A stretch of 64,000 nt of DNA, from the NCBI RefSeq assembly GCF_008087625.1, contig NZ_CP042997.1:5580001-5644000 (forward strand). The letters are read 5' to 3'. Made by a program: the position numbers and the translations under genes. Below, one piece after another: positions 17,136 through 29,621 of this stretch (position 1 is the first letter of the stretch; every line of letters starts with the position of its first letter). A model generated the notes under the pieces. The model did not search any database and was not told the DNA's origin. It worked only from the letters and a program-made list of their open reading frames with translations. The DNA is from Aquisphaera giovannonii (GTDB lineage Bacteria > Planctomycetota > Planctomycetia > Isosphaerales > Isosphaeraceae).

Positions 17136-17564
17136 TCAGCGGCGCTTGCCGGGGGCCTTCGCCGCGGCCGGGGCGTTGTCCATGTTCAGGGTGCGGTTGT
17201 AGTCCTCGTCGCGGAGGATGTGGATCGGGTCGACGCCGATCGCCTTGTACTCGACCTGCTTCGGCTCCTTCGCGTCCGCGAGCGTCAGGCCCACCTTGAA
17301 GGTGTGGGCCTCCGCATCGGCCTGGTCGGAGGCGATGGAATAGGCCGCGAGCTTCTTGCCGGCCTTCCACTGGAAGTCGACGAAGTCGATTGCGGGCTTG
17401 TCTCCCGTCAGCGAGGAGGCCGGCCGGCCCGCCTTCCAGGCCTCGAGGCCGGCCTCGAGCGACTTGCGGGCCTGGTCGGCGGACGACAACGGGGCGCTCG
17501 GGCTCCCGCAACCGGACAGGGCGATCGTGATCATCAGGGCGGGGAGCGAGAACCTCGGGCGCAT
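17136..17564 (-). CDS. Small lipoprotein between two DUF1559 genes
   Basis: A 142-residue lipoprotein. The N-terminus [19 protein letters not shown] ends in a lipobox (LSGC, Cys about 19). The mature part contains [34 protein letters not shown] and [20 protein letters not shown]. The same pattern (ELWKAGRP, NRKAGQVLEDY, GADPILVFRQEDYD) occurs in the lipoprotein at 19514-20044, so the two are divergent paralogs. It lies 53 bases after the upstream DUF1559 gene and 55 bases before the next, supporting an operon. Start chosen at 17564 because the signal peptide begins there. The function is unknown; a partner role for the DUF1559 proteins is inference. Confidence 0.8.
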   Translation of the reverse strand: MRPRFSLPALMITIALSGCGSPSAPLSSADQARKSLEAGLEAWKAGRPASSLTGDKPAIDFVDFQWKAGKKLAAYSIASDQADAEAHTFKVGLTLADAKEPKQVEYKAIGVDPIHILRDEDYNRTLNMDNAPAAAKAPGKRR

Positions 17565-17617
17565 GCGTCGACCTCGGGCTGGGACCGGTGGGGAGGGTGG
17601 CACGGCGGGTCGGCGCC

Positions 17618-18691
17618 TCAGAACGAATCCGCGGAGACGACCTCGCCGCCGTTCCGCGAGCCGATGGCCCGCCAGGTGGTGAGCGAGACCGAGTCCTTGA
17701 CGAACCGGACCGAGCCGTCCCCCATCATCGTGTTGACGCCGCCGGGGTGGAGGCTCGAGGGCGGGACCTGCATCGGCATGTTGGCCATCGTCCCGGCGAA
17801 GCCGACGCCCGCGCAGGTCTTGCCGTTGGGGGTGCCGACGTGGTTGTAGGAGGTGCAGCACATCTCGCCCATCACCCAGCTCATCCCCTGCCGGCGCGTC
17901 AGCCGCGTGGTGGTCTGGGGGCTGAGCGCCTCGCAGTTGGCGTGGGTCGCCTCGAAGCCGGTCGGGCTGGGCGTGATCGTCCCGGACATGATGAGCGAGT
18001 CGGACCGGGCGTTGCCGTCGTTGGTGTCCCTGCCGCGGATCTTCTCACTGAAGAAGGCCGTGTTGCTGAGGCCGTCGGTGATGCCGGCGAACTTGACGGA
18101 GCTCAGGTAGTAGAAGATGCCGGAGGGCTTCGCGCCCGGGTCGGGCACGTCGGTCGGGAGCGCCTCGCCCATGTCGCAGGCCCAGGTGTTCAGGTTCCCG
18201 AGGTAGTTGTTGCCGCCGGGCCACTGCGAGAGCAGGGCGTCGCCGGCGTCCGAGGGGCAGAGGAACGTCGCCACCTGCGCCAGCGAGGCCGTCTGGTTCT
18301 CCCGGTTCGGGTTCTGATACGGGGGCATGAAGGGGACGTCGCCGGCCATCCCGGGCGTCTCCGGGGGCAGGTTGAAGTTGATCGCGTTGAACAGGTTCCC
18401 CTGCTCGATGTACATCAGGAGCTGGCTGTGCACCGACCACCGCGCGTAGGCCGCGGCGCTCGGGAGCACGCTCACATAGTTCTTCCCCTTGCCGAAGGGG
18501 AGGACCTGGAACGCGGTCACGTAGTTGTGGACCGCGATGCCGACCTGCTTCAGGTTGTTGGTGCACTGCGACCGGCGTGCGGCCTCCCGGGCCGACTGCA
18601 CGGCGGGGAGCAGGAGGGCGATGAGCACGGCGATGATGGCGATGACGACCAGCAATTCGATCAGCGTGAAGCCGCGGCGAGGACGGTCCAT
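17618..18691 (-). CDS. DUF1559 (pilin-like) exported protein
   Basis: A 357-residue DUF1559 protein starting [20 protein letters not shown], with the prepilin cleavage site before FTLIE. The conserved [20 protein letters not shown] and [20 protein letters not shown] blocks are present. The tail [20 protein letters not shown] and STRNGG-like end ([13 protein letters not shown]) match its neighbour at 16016. The ATG at 18691 is chosen because any longer N-terminus would bury the prepilin helix. It is the first gene of the DUF1559-lipoprotein-DUF1559 cluster. Confidence 0.92.
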   Translation of the reverse strand: MDRPRRGFTLIELLVVIAIIAVLIALLLPAVQSAREAARRSQCTNNLKQVGIAVHNYVTAFQVLPFGKGKNYVSVLPSAAAYARWSVHSQLLMYIEQGNLFNAINFNLPPETPGMAGDVPFMPPYQNPNRENQTASLAQVATFLCPSDAGDALLSQWPGGNNYLGNLNTWACDMGEALPTDVPDPGAKPSGIFYYLSSVKFAGITDGLSNTAFFSEKIRGRDTNDGNARSDSLIMSGTITPSPTGFEATHANCEALSPQTTTRLTRRQGMSWVMGEMCCTSYNHVGTPNGKTCAGVGFAGTMANMPMQVPPSSLHPGGVNTMMGDGSVRFVKDSVSLTTWRAIGSRNGGEVVSADSF

Positions 18692-18912
18692 GCGGGGGGC
18701 CTCCCTTGAGGATCGGGGGGAAAATGGAGAAAATTGCATGTGAATTCGGGTCGCCGGGGCCCGGCGGCCGCGATCCCGACGGTGCGGTGGCGAGGGGCCC
18801 GCGACGGGCCGCCCCTCCTCGCGAAGGGGCGGGCCCCGGCGAGCGGAGGTCGGCACGTTCGCCGCGCGGAGCGGGCACGCGCGGGCCCGCCCATCGTGCG
18901 AGATCCGATCGA

Positions 18913-19338
18913 TCAGGCCGGACGTTCCGGGGGCGGATCGACCGCGGCGGCGCGGCCGATGGAATGGAGGGGAGATGCCGGCCCCGTCGGCCAGGATGGG
19001 CCTTCGGGCCGGATGCGGGCCGCGGCCGAATGGCAGATGTCGATGCGGTGCGGGGCCTTCCACGTCGGGGCGGGCGGGGGCTGGTCCGTGGGGGCGTTGC
19101 AATTCGGGCCGCTGCAGCGCGGCGGCGGCGTTCCGGGCGACGGGTCGATGTCGATGAGGTCGAGCGGGCTCGCCGAGGCGAGCGACCCGAACGGCGCGGG
19201 CCGGGAGTTCGACGGCGCGACATGGCCGCCGCAGCCGGCGCGGGCCGGACTGGGGCCCGCCGAGGCGGCGAGGAGGACCAGGAGTGGGAGGAGGGCCCGG
19301 ATTCGCCGATCGCGACGCCGGGCCGCCGGGGGATTCAT
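18913..19338 (-). CDS. Small secreted protein with a CSGPNC motif
   Basis: A 141-residue protein. [20 protein letters not shown] begins a strong signal peptide ending SPARA. The mature part starts [13 protein letters not shown] and contains [20 protein letters not shown], a cysteine pair in a proline-rich setting. Similar CSGPxC motifs occur in other small exported planctomycete proteins as I recall them. It lies upstream of the DUF1559 cluster on the same strand (about 220 bases), so it could share its transcript. The function is unknown. The start at 19338 is set by the signal peptide. Confidence 0.6.
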   Translation of the reverse strand: MNPPAARRRDRRIRALLPLLVLLAASAGPSPARAGCGGHVAPSNSRPAPFGSLASASPLDLIDIDPSPGTPPPRCSGPNCNAPTDQPPPAPTWKAPHRIDICHSAAARIRPEGPSWPTGPASPLHSIGRAAAVDPPPERPA

Positions 19339-19513
19339 CCTGCGAGCCGTCTCGATTATCATCGACCCGGGCGTCGCGACGTTCCCGATGGGGGTCCGCC
19401 GGGGATCGCGAACAGATGGAGATGCACCCAATCTACCCGTTCACGCCCGATCGGTACAAGCCTCGATTCCCGGGGCCGCGGGCCGGGGGCCGTCCGCCGG
19501 GGCCCGTGATGAC

Positions 19514-20044
19514 ATGAATCCGAATCGAAGGGGCGTGTGGCCGTGGCGTCCGGTGATCTGCGGCCTCCTGGCGGCGGCGCTGGCCGGTTGCCACGCCCGG
19601 TCCGCCGCGCCGGCCAACCTCGTGCCGGATTCGGCCCGGGCCAGGTGGGCCGTGGGACGCGCCATGGAGCTCTGGAAGGCGGGCCGGCCGACGGGCGTGA
19701 TCGAGCCCACGGAGCCGCGCATCCAGGTCGTGGACTCGAACCGGAAGGCCGGGCAGGTGCTGGAGGACTACCGGATCCTGGCGGAGACCTCCTCATTGCG
19801 CGAGCGGACGCTGAGCGTCCGGGTCCGATTGAGGGGCCCCGACGAGGAGGCCGTCGTCCGGTACCTGGTGATGGGGGCCGACCCGATCCTGGTCTTCCGC
19901 CAGGAGGACTACGACCTGATGATGCACTGGGAGCACAAGATGGATCCCGAGGCCGAGGACGCGGCGCCGGGGCCCGAACCGCCGGCGGCCCCTCGGCGGG
20001 CCGATGAGGATCTGCCACGCAGGCCCTCCGGAGCCCCCGGGTGA
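19514..20044 (+). CDS. Lipoprotein, paralog of the one at 17136-17564
   Basis: A 176-residue lipoprotein with signal peptide and lipobox (LLAAALAGC, Cys about 26). The mature sequence shares the order ELWKAGRP, QVVDSNRKAGQVLEDY and MGADPILVFRQEDYDLMMHW with the paralog inside the DUF1559 cluster. The C-terminal ~35 residues are acidic and Pro-rich. It is transcribed away from that cluster. The ATG at 19514 is chosen from the signal peptide. Function unknown; the pairing with DUF1559 genes suggests an envelope-assembly role. Confidence 0.75.
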   Translation: MNPNRRGVWPWRPVICGLLAAALAGCHARSAAPANLVPDSARARWAVGRAMELWKAGRPTGVIEPTEPRIQVVDSNRKAGQVLEDYRILAETSSLRERTLSVRVRLRGPDEEAVVRYLVMGADPILVFRQEDYDLMMHWEHKMDPEAEDAAPGPEPPAAPRRADEDLPRRPSGAPG

Positions 20045-20121
20045 CGAGAGGCTTGACCCTTGAGCGGGGCACCGACCCCGGCCCGTTGAGATCCATGGTC
20101 CCAGCCCGGAACGAGGACCCA

Positions 20122-20274
20122 TCTCCCTCTCCCGCTCGGCGGGAGAGGGGCGGGGTGAGGGCGGAGCGGGCCTCGGATCACCCGTCGCGAGGCGTACCCA
20201 GGATTGATGAACTGCCGAGTTACCTGGGCCGGAGGACCCTCACCCTAGCCCTCTCCCGCCGAGCGGGAGAGGGG
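20122..20274. repeat. Palindromic repeat, family C, copy 1
   Basis: The arms CCCTCTCCCGCTCGGCGGGA and GCCCTCTCCCGCCGAGCGGG, each itself a hairpin, frame a region with GGGGTGAGGG on the left and CCCTCACCCT on the right. The same architecture is at 40211-40385. The rest of the 20045-20442 gap has no gene I can support. Confidence 0.75.
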
Positions 20275-20442
20275 ACAGAAATGCGCGGCCCGATTGGTGA
20301 GTCATGACAAGCCTTGGAGGGGGGATCCACACCCGGCCCTCCACGTTGCGACGAGGGGATTGGGGGGCGGAGCCATGCCGCGGGGGCCAGGCGACGGATA
20401 CTGGGATGCCCGGAAGCCCTTGCCTCGTGATCGGAGGGACCA

Positions 20443-21983
20443 GTGACGACGGAGACACCGGCCGGGATCGACGCGGCCCCGCCGCCGCCCCAGGGGGCTT
20501 CGCATGCCCCCGCCTCGCGCGCAATCCGCGCGGCCGCCTGGTCGGCCCGGGCGGCCTGGGTCCGGGCCCGGTTCCTCGTCGCGCTGGCGGCGGCGTTCCT
20601 CGTGGTCGGCCGTTGGGACGTGCTGCGGACGTACTGGGACCGGTGGACCGCGCCGGCCGCGCGCGAGGCGGCCATGGGGGCGGTCTCCGCCGACACGGAG
20701 TACTTCTGCCCGATGGAGCCGGGCGTCGTCTCCGACTGGCCGGCGAAGTGCCCGATCTGCCACATGGCGCTCGTCCGCCGCAAGAAGGGGGACATGGGCC
20801 CGCTCCCCGACGGCGTGATCGCCCGCGTGCAGCTCTCGCCCGAGCGCATCCTCCTGGCCGGCGTCCGCACGGCCCCCCTGCGGTACGAGCCGCTGGCGCG
20901 GACGATCCGCCTGGTCGGGCCGCTGGCCGCGGGCGATGCCTCGCGACGGCTGACGGCGGAGACGAGCGTCGAGGAGGCCTCGTGGCTGCGGCCCGGGCTG
21001 GAGGCCGACGTCCTGCCCGACCCGCCGGACGGCCTGCCCGCGAGGAAGGGCAAGGTCGCCGCGATCGAGGGCGGCACGCGCGTGACGATCGATCTCCCCG
21101 ACTGGACGGGGCCGATCCCGCGCCTGGCCGCGGCGACCGTCCGGATCCCGATGGCCGACCGCGAGCCGTTCCGCTCGATGCCCCGCGGCGAGCCGCCGAT
21201 CCGGCCGGGCGACCCGAGGGCCGTCTACACCTGCGCCGAGCATCCGGCCTCGACGGCGACCCAGGCCGGCCGCTGCCCCCAGGACGGGAAGGCGCTGATG
21301 CGGAGCCCGCTGGCCGCCAACCAGAAGGTCGCCTGGTGGTGCCCGATGCACCCGTCGGTGTGTGCTGACGTGCCGGGGCGGAAATGCGACGAGTGCGGCG
21401 GGATGACGCTCGTCCCGCGGGTCGTCTCGTACTGCCCGGCGGGGAAGGTGCTGGCCGTGCCGGAGTCGGCCGTGATCGACACCGGAGCCCGCCGCGTCGT
21501 CTACGTCGAGGGCATGCCCGGGATGTTCGACGGCGTGGAGGTCCGCCTCGGCCCCCGCTGCGGCACGTCGTATCCGGTCGTGGACGGGCTCGAGGAGGGC
21601 ATGCGGGTCGCGGAGGCCGGCGCCTTCCTGGTGGACGCCGAGACGAGGCTCAACCCGGGCCTGGCCGCCGCGTACCTCGGCGCCCGCCGGGGCGATCCGG
21701 CGGCCGCCCCCGCCGCGACGGCGACGGCCCCGCCCGGCGACGCGGAGGCGCCCGCGGATCACCTCGACCTGGACGAGCTCTCCCCGGCCGATCGCGCGGT
21801 CGCGATCGCGCAGAAGACCTGCCCGGTCACGAAGAAGCCGCTCGGCTCGATGGGGACGCCCGTGCGGGTCGAGGTGAAGGGCCGGGCGGTCTTCGTCTGC
21901 TGCTCGGGTTGCACGGGGGCGCTCCAGGCGAATCCCGACAGGTATCTGCCCCCTCCGCCGGCCGCTCACCCCGCGCACCACCC

Positions 21984-21987
<4 letters not shown>
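20443..21987 (+). CDS. RND efflux periplasmic adaptor with several metal-binding motifs (CusB-like)
   Basis: A 514-residue membrane-fusion protein of a metal-efflux RND system. One membrane segment (FLVALAAAFLVVGRWDVL, about 42-59) anchors it. Three Cys-rich heavy-metal-binding blocks follow: YFCPMEPGVVSDWPAKCPIC near 87, YTCAEHPASTATQAGRCPQD near 263 and WWCPMHPSVCADVPGRKCDE near 298. Adaptor barrel segments lie between and after them (e.g. VLAVPESAVIDTGARRVVYV, LGPRCGTSYPVVDGLEEGMR). The C-terminus adds a YHS-like block (CPVTKKPLGSMG, VFVCCSGC). GTG start with GGAGGG upstream. The stop overlaps the start of the pump gene (ATGA). Cu/Ag-type substrates are inferred from the family. Confidence 0.85.
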
Positions 21988-25925
<3,938 letters not shown>

Positions 25926-25947
25926 GTCTTCGAGAGGAAGGAAGCCC

Positions 25948-26023
25948 CGTGGGAGCCGGCTCCGCCCGGGGACCCTCCGCAGGCCAAGGCTCACGCGGTC
26001 GCCGGGCGGAGCCGGCTCCCACG
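25948..26023. repeat. Palindromic repeat, family D, copy 1
   Basis: A 22-bp perfect inverted repeat whose arms contain GTGGGAGCCGGCTCCGCCCG and its complement, separated by 32 bases, between the efflux pump stop and the tRNA-Thr gene. It could act as a strong RNA hairpin. The right arm recurs with one change at 38822-38842. Confidence 0.75.
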
Positions 26024-26030
26024 TTCCTTC

Positions 26031-26103
26031 GCCACCTTAGCTCAGTCGGCAGAGCGCAGCTTTCGTAAAGCTGAAGTCCAGGGTTCGAGTCCCTGAGGTG
26101 GCT
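26031..26103 (+). tRNA. tRNA-Thr (anticodon CGT)
   Basis: A 73-nt cloverleaf. The acceptor stem GCCACCT pairs with AGGTGGC (discriminator T). The D-arm is GCTC-AGTCGGCA-GAGC, the anticodon arm CAGCT-TTCGTAA-AGCTG with anticodon CGT, and the T-arm CAGGG-TTCGAGT-CCCTG. CCA is not encoded. A nearly identical copy is at 27674-27746; the two differ only in the D-loop. Confidence 0.95.
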
Positions 26104-26128
26104 CTCGATCGAGGCTCGACGGTCGGGC

Positions 26129-27454
26129 TCAGATCCGGTTCGGCGTCGGGTCGGTGAGCGGGGCCCGGATGAAGCCGGAGTCCTCCGGGGCCTCGTAGTC
26201 GATGCCGGCGAGCTCGGGCGTCGCGACGGGGACGTGGCCGCGGACGCGGCTGTCCATGGCGGCGTCGAGGATCCCGGTCGTCAGCAGGGTCCGCTGGATG
26301 GGGTAGGGGGGCTTGCCGGTCCGGAAGAAGTCCTCGATGCGGAGGGCCAGCGGGTCGAAGAAGCGGGCACCGGGCGGGGGGGGGAGGTAGGTCAGGGTGG
26401 AGGCGATCGTCTCATGGCCCTTGGCGTCCTCGGTCCGGACGGCGACGGTGCCGTCCTGGACGTGGCCGTTGAGCAGCAGGACGGTGCCGCGGAGGCCGTC
26501 GGCGTACTCGACGAGGAAGGCGACGGGCTTCCCCACGTCCCGGCAGTTCTGGCGGATGTCGCCGACGTTGACCGTCCGGCTGCGGCCGAGGGCGTGGCGG
26601 AGCAACTCCCACGACCAGAGGCCCTCGTCGCCGGCCTTCCACACGGCGTCGCCCTCCAGGCAGGTGACGGCCTTCACGCCCTGCGGCCTGCCCCTGCGGG
26701 CCCGCCGTTCGGCCATGCACTGGAGGATCTCCAGGCCGTGGAAGCCGTAGGGCTCGGTGGGGCCGTAGAAGGCGGCGAGGATGTCCCGGAAGGGCCGGCC
26801 CAGGGGGATCTCCAGCTCCGGATAGCGCCAGGTGACCGGCAGGCTGGAGCCCGCCATGAACGGCACGCCCAGGGCCTTCGCCTGATCGACCATCCGGATC
26901 GCCTCGGCCCGGTCGTAGCTGAGGTGCTTGTCGTTGAAGACCGGGACGACCCGGCCGGAGGCCCGGAAGACGTCGAGGATCCGGCGGAAGAAGGCGCCCC
27001 GGGGATACTGCCGCTGGAGCTTCTCGTTGTCTGGGTAATTCCCGTGCTCGCCGATGAGGAGCACGGCGTCCACCGCGAGCGTGCCGGTGCCGAGCGTGAG
27101 GGCGTCCTCGATCGTCGGGCTGAGCCGGACGCCGTACTTCCTCGCCTTCGCCCGGCCCAGGTCCGTGGCGTCGGGAGTCTGGTCGATGAACAGGCTGGCG
27201 ACGTCGAAGCCGGGCTTGTGGAGCGCGTCGCCGACGTCGTCGCCCTCCCGATAAACCGGGAACCCGTCCAGGAACCGGCCGACGATGTGATAGGCGTGCG
27301 ACAGGTAGAAATACGTGGTGGCGATGGCGGCGATTCGGGGCTTCCGGCCGGCCTGCCCGACCGTCGCCGCCGGCGCGATGCCGGGGAGGAGGAGCGTCCC
27401 GGCGGCCGCGGATTCCAGGAAGTGACGTCGGGAGGGGGCATGCGTCGGCTTCAT
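26129..27454 (-). CDS. Secreted (Tat-like leader) protein of unknown function, paralog of 29622-30986
   Basis: A 441-residue exported protein. The leader KPTHAPSRRHFLESAAAG resembles a twin-arginine signal (SRRHFL). The mature part opens RKPRIAAIATTYFYLSHAYH, a beta-strand-led Rossmann-like start, and has VDAVLLIGEHGNYPDNEKLQ and RVVPVFNDKHLSYDRAEA. These are reminiscent of, but not clearly, Gfo/Idh/MocA proteins. This is a family seen in planctomycetes as I recall; no reaction is known to me. The start at 27454 has GGAG 9 bases upstream. Its 3' end lies 25 bases from a tRNA-Thr gene, and its paralog lies beyond the second tRNA copy. Confidence 0.75.
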   Translation of the reverse strand: MKPTHAPSRRHFLESAAAGTLLLPGIAPAATVGQAGRKPRIAAIATTYFYLSHAYHIVGRFLDGFPVYREGDDVGDALHKPGFDVASLFIDQTPDATDLGRAKARKYGVRLSPTIEDALTLGTGTLAVDAVLLIGEHGNYPDNEKLQRQYPRGAFFRRILDVFRASGRVVPVFNDKHLSYDRAEAIRMVDQAKALGVPFMAGSSLPVTWRYPELEIPLGRPFRDILAAFYGPTEPYGFHGLEILQCMAERRARRGRPQGVKAVTCLEGDAVWKAGDEGLWSWELLRHALGRSRTVNVGDIRQNCRDVGKPVAFLVEYADGLRGTVLLLNGHVQDGTVAVRTEDAKGHETIASTLTYLPPPPGARFFDPLALRIEDFFRTGKPPYPIQRTLLTTGILDAAMDSRVRGHVPVATPELAGIDYEAPEDSGFIRAPLTDPTPNRI

Positions 27455-27673
27455 GGCGGGTGACTCCATGGATCGGCGGGGGGAGCAGCGGGGCAGGCGT
27501 CGAGGCGTGCGGTCCGAGCCTGTCCTCGCCACAATACTCGACCCACGCGGGAGATCCAACCCGGGAGCTGTCGCGGGCGCGTGTCCCAACTTCGTGCGGT
27601 CCTGCGAGATCTTGCCGTTGATCCCCGCCGCGCCGTCGGCTAGCATGGTGTCCGGTCGTCGCAAGACCCGGCC

Positions 27674-27746
27674 GCCACCTTAGCTCAGCTGGTAGAGCGC
27701 AGCTTTCGTAAAGCTGAAGTCCAGGGTTCGAGTCCCTGAGGTGGCT
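27674..27746 (+). tRNA. tRNA-Thr (anticodon CGT), second copy
   Basis: A 73-nt cloverleaf with the same acceptor (GCCACCT/AGGTGGC), anticodon arm (CGT) and T-arm as the copy at 26031. Only the D-loop differs (AGCTGGTA against AGTCGGCA). Two same-anticodon genes 1.6 kb apart suggest local duplication. Confidence 0.95.
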
Positions 27747-28130
27747 CTCCTATCCTTCCCTCGCCGCGAGATGCCCGCTCGCGGCGATGTTGCGCACGGG
27801 CCGCGAATGGACGAAGCCAGTCTGCTGCCTCGTCGCGGGCGGTTTGCTGTGCGTCGCCGTGGGTGATTGCTTCCAATTGACGGGGTTGGGGCGTTGTGTC
27901 CGGAGGCGGCGAGTGCCGCGCGTTCCGGACATCGACTTCATCTGCCGTGGCCGCGTCCGGCTGCGTCTGCCTCGCCTGGTGCCGTTCTCGTACAATCGAG
28001 GTGGGACGTCCGGGTGCTATGCGGCCAAGACCGTCGGAGCTCGGCAGGGGCACCCGGTGCAACGGCCTCGGTCACGAAGGGGAACACCCGAATTCGTGAT
28101 CTGGTTCGCGGTGAGGAGTGGAATGGCGCC
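27747..28130. other. Gap between tRNA-Thr and the PIN unit; no supported gene
   Basis: About 380 bases. The frames here do not look coding. A GAGGAG lies 12 bases before the next start. This is the left edge of the stretch that sets the second tRNA/secreted-protein pair apart from the first. Confidence 0.45.
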
Positions 28131-28829
28131 ATGGATCCAATCGATCTGGTCTCGCGGTGGAATGCCTGGTGCGTCACCGGTTCGCCCAATCAGATTGATG
28201 ACACGTTAACACGACTCGATGCCGGCCTGCCCGGCGGCTGGCAACGACTGACGGAGGAGCAGGTCCGCGAGCGGCATCTGGATCGGTTCCAGGGGCCGCT
28301 CAGCGCTCGACGCCCCGTCTGGTATGCCACGAATAGCCCGTCGAACCATGGCGGTGCGAATGTAAGCCTGGACAGGATCAGAGACACGGACTTGCGCGGT
28401 GGATTGGTCCTGTTCAACGGCCCGGCGTACCCCGTCATCACCCCGCAATCGGCCGGCGAATGGGACCGGATCGTCGGCTTCCTCGAGGGGTCGATCATCC
28501 CCGCGGCCCGCGCTGCGGGCGCGAATCCGAAGGCTCCCACTCCGGAGGAGATCTTCCTCGATCAATTGCCATCTTCTGTCGGCGACGCCCTCCGGAGGTT
28601 CTCTCGCGGTGCTCGGAAGGTGTTGCCGCTGAATGCTATGGAGACCGAATCCTGGAATGGGTTTGTGATCGCCGCCTTCCGCTCGAGGGCGATCATCGAC
28701 TCCCGACTCCTCGTCGAGTGGCTGGTCGTGGACGGCTGGAAGCGTGACGCGGCGGAGTCGCTCGATTCTCAACTATCCGAACAGTGCCTGCTGCTGTCGC
28801 GGTTCGCGGAAGAGGTGCTGGCTGTATGA
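28131..28829 (+). CDS. Unknown protein coupled to a PIN-like nuclease
   Basis: A 232-residue protein that I do not recognise. It has a short N-terminal start (MDPIDLVSRWNAWCVTGSP), then PVWYATNSPSNHGGANVSLD and GLVLFNGPAYPVITPQSAGE, and two helical segments (EWDRIVGFLEGSIIPAARAA, SLDSQLSEQCLLLSRFAEEV). No signal peptide or membrane segment is seen. It ends with ATGA overlapping the PIN gene, so translation is coupled. By position it could be the antitoxin or partner of that nuclease, but it is larger than typical antitoxins and has no visible DNA-binding motif. Codon usage is less GC-extreme than the flanking secreted-protein genes. Confidence 0.7.
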   Translation: MDPIDLVSRWNAWCVTGSPNQIDDTLTRLDAGLPGGWQRLTEEQVRERHLDRFQGPLSARRPVWYATNSPSNHGGANVSLDRIRDTDLRGGLVLFNGPAYPVITPQSAGEWDRIVGFLEGSIIPAARAAGANPKAPTPEEIFLDQLPSSVGDALRRFSRGARKVLPLNAMETESWNGFVIAAFRSRAIIDSRLLVEWLVVDGWKRDAAESLDSQLSEQCLLLSRFAEEVLAV

Positions 28830-29584
28830 TCGCCATCCCTGAGGCGGCGGCGAGCATCGCGGAACAGCCTGCTCCGGTCATCATCCTGGATACGTGCTCA
28901 CTCCTCGACGTTTTCCGATGGGTAGATAGCGAACGCGAGCCGAGGGCCTCGGCGGATGAGATCCGGGCCGCGTCATTGCTCCTTCGGGGGGCCGCCAGCT
29001 CCCCCGTCTCCTTCCATCTGGTCGTCCCCGAGCTCGTGGAGGTCGAATACGGAAGGAAGGCGCGGAATCTCGAGGATTCATTTCAGGGCTGGATCAGGGA
29101 CCATGATAAGTGCGGGGGCTGGTTTGCGGAGGCGGCCCCGTGGATCGGCATTGCTCTGCAGGAGCCCCTGAGGATCGAACCGCTCAGGATCTCGGAGAAG
29201 TGCCACGAACTCGCGGACAAACTCCTTGAGAAGGCGATCGTGCTGAGTCGAGACGTCGCCTGTCTGAACAGGGCGATCGGCAGGTTGATCGGCAAGAGTC
29301 CCCCGTGCCACCTCAGGGACGAGGTTAAGGATGCGATCAACCTCGAGCAGGCGCTGGAGCTGAGCCGCCGACTCGGGCTGATCGGTTCCTCGCCGGGGCG
29401 GGTTTTCATAAGCTCAAACACCAGGGATTTTGGAGACGCCAAGAGGCGTTCTCGACTCCACCCGGATATCGAGCGAGATTTCCAGGAAGCCGGCCTCGAG
29501 TATTTCACGTCTCTGGCCGCCGCGCTCGGATCGCTGCAGTCGAGAAAAGGGCTCCAGCGCTCGACGGAATCTCACGCCGAGTGA
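28826..29584 (+). CDS. PIN-like ribonuclease domain protein
   Basis: A 252-residue protein resembling large PIN-domain proteins (DUF4935-like). The N-terminal strand VIILDTCSLLDVFRW holds the first acidic residue. VVPELVEVEYGRKARNLE gives the conserved Glu. LRDEVKDAINLEQALELSRR gives the next acidic set, and RVFISSNTRDFGDAKRR matches the late SNTxDF strand. PIN proteins cleave RNA, often as toxins of TA systems. The start at 28826 overlaps the preceding stop (ATGA). Here the partner is a 232-residue unknown protein and not a short VapB-like antitoxin, which is unusual. Confidence 0.7.
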   Translation: MIAIPEAAASIAEQPAPVIILDTCSLLDVFRWVDSEREPRASADEIRAASLLLRGAASSPVSFHLVVPELVEVEYGRKARNLEDSFQGWIRDHDKCGGWFAEAAPWIGIALQEPLRIEPLRISEKCHELADKLLEKAIVLSRDVACLNRAIGRLIGKSPPCHLRDEVKDAINLEQALELSRRLGLIGSSPGRVFISSNTRDFGDAKRRSRLHPDIERDFQEAGLEYFTSLAAALGSLQSRKGLQRSTESHAE

Positions 29585-29621
29585 GTAGACGATTGATCCC
29601 GCGGCACTCCGCCCGATCGCC

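Noticed and set aside
29585-29621. Right attachment site duplicating the tRNA-Thr 3' end
   Set aside because: No copy of the tRNA T-arm/acceptor sequence is present, so integrase-type insertion is unsupported.
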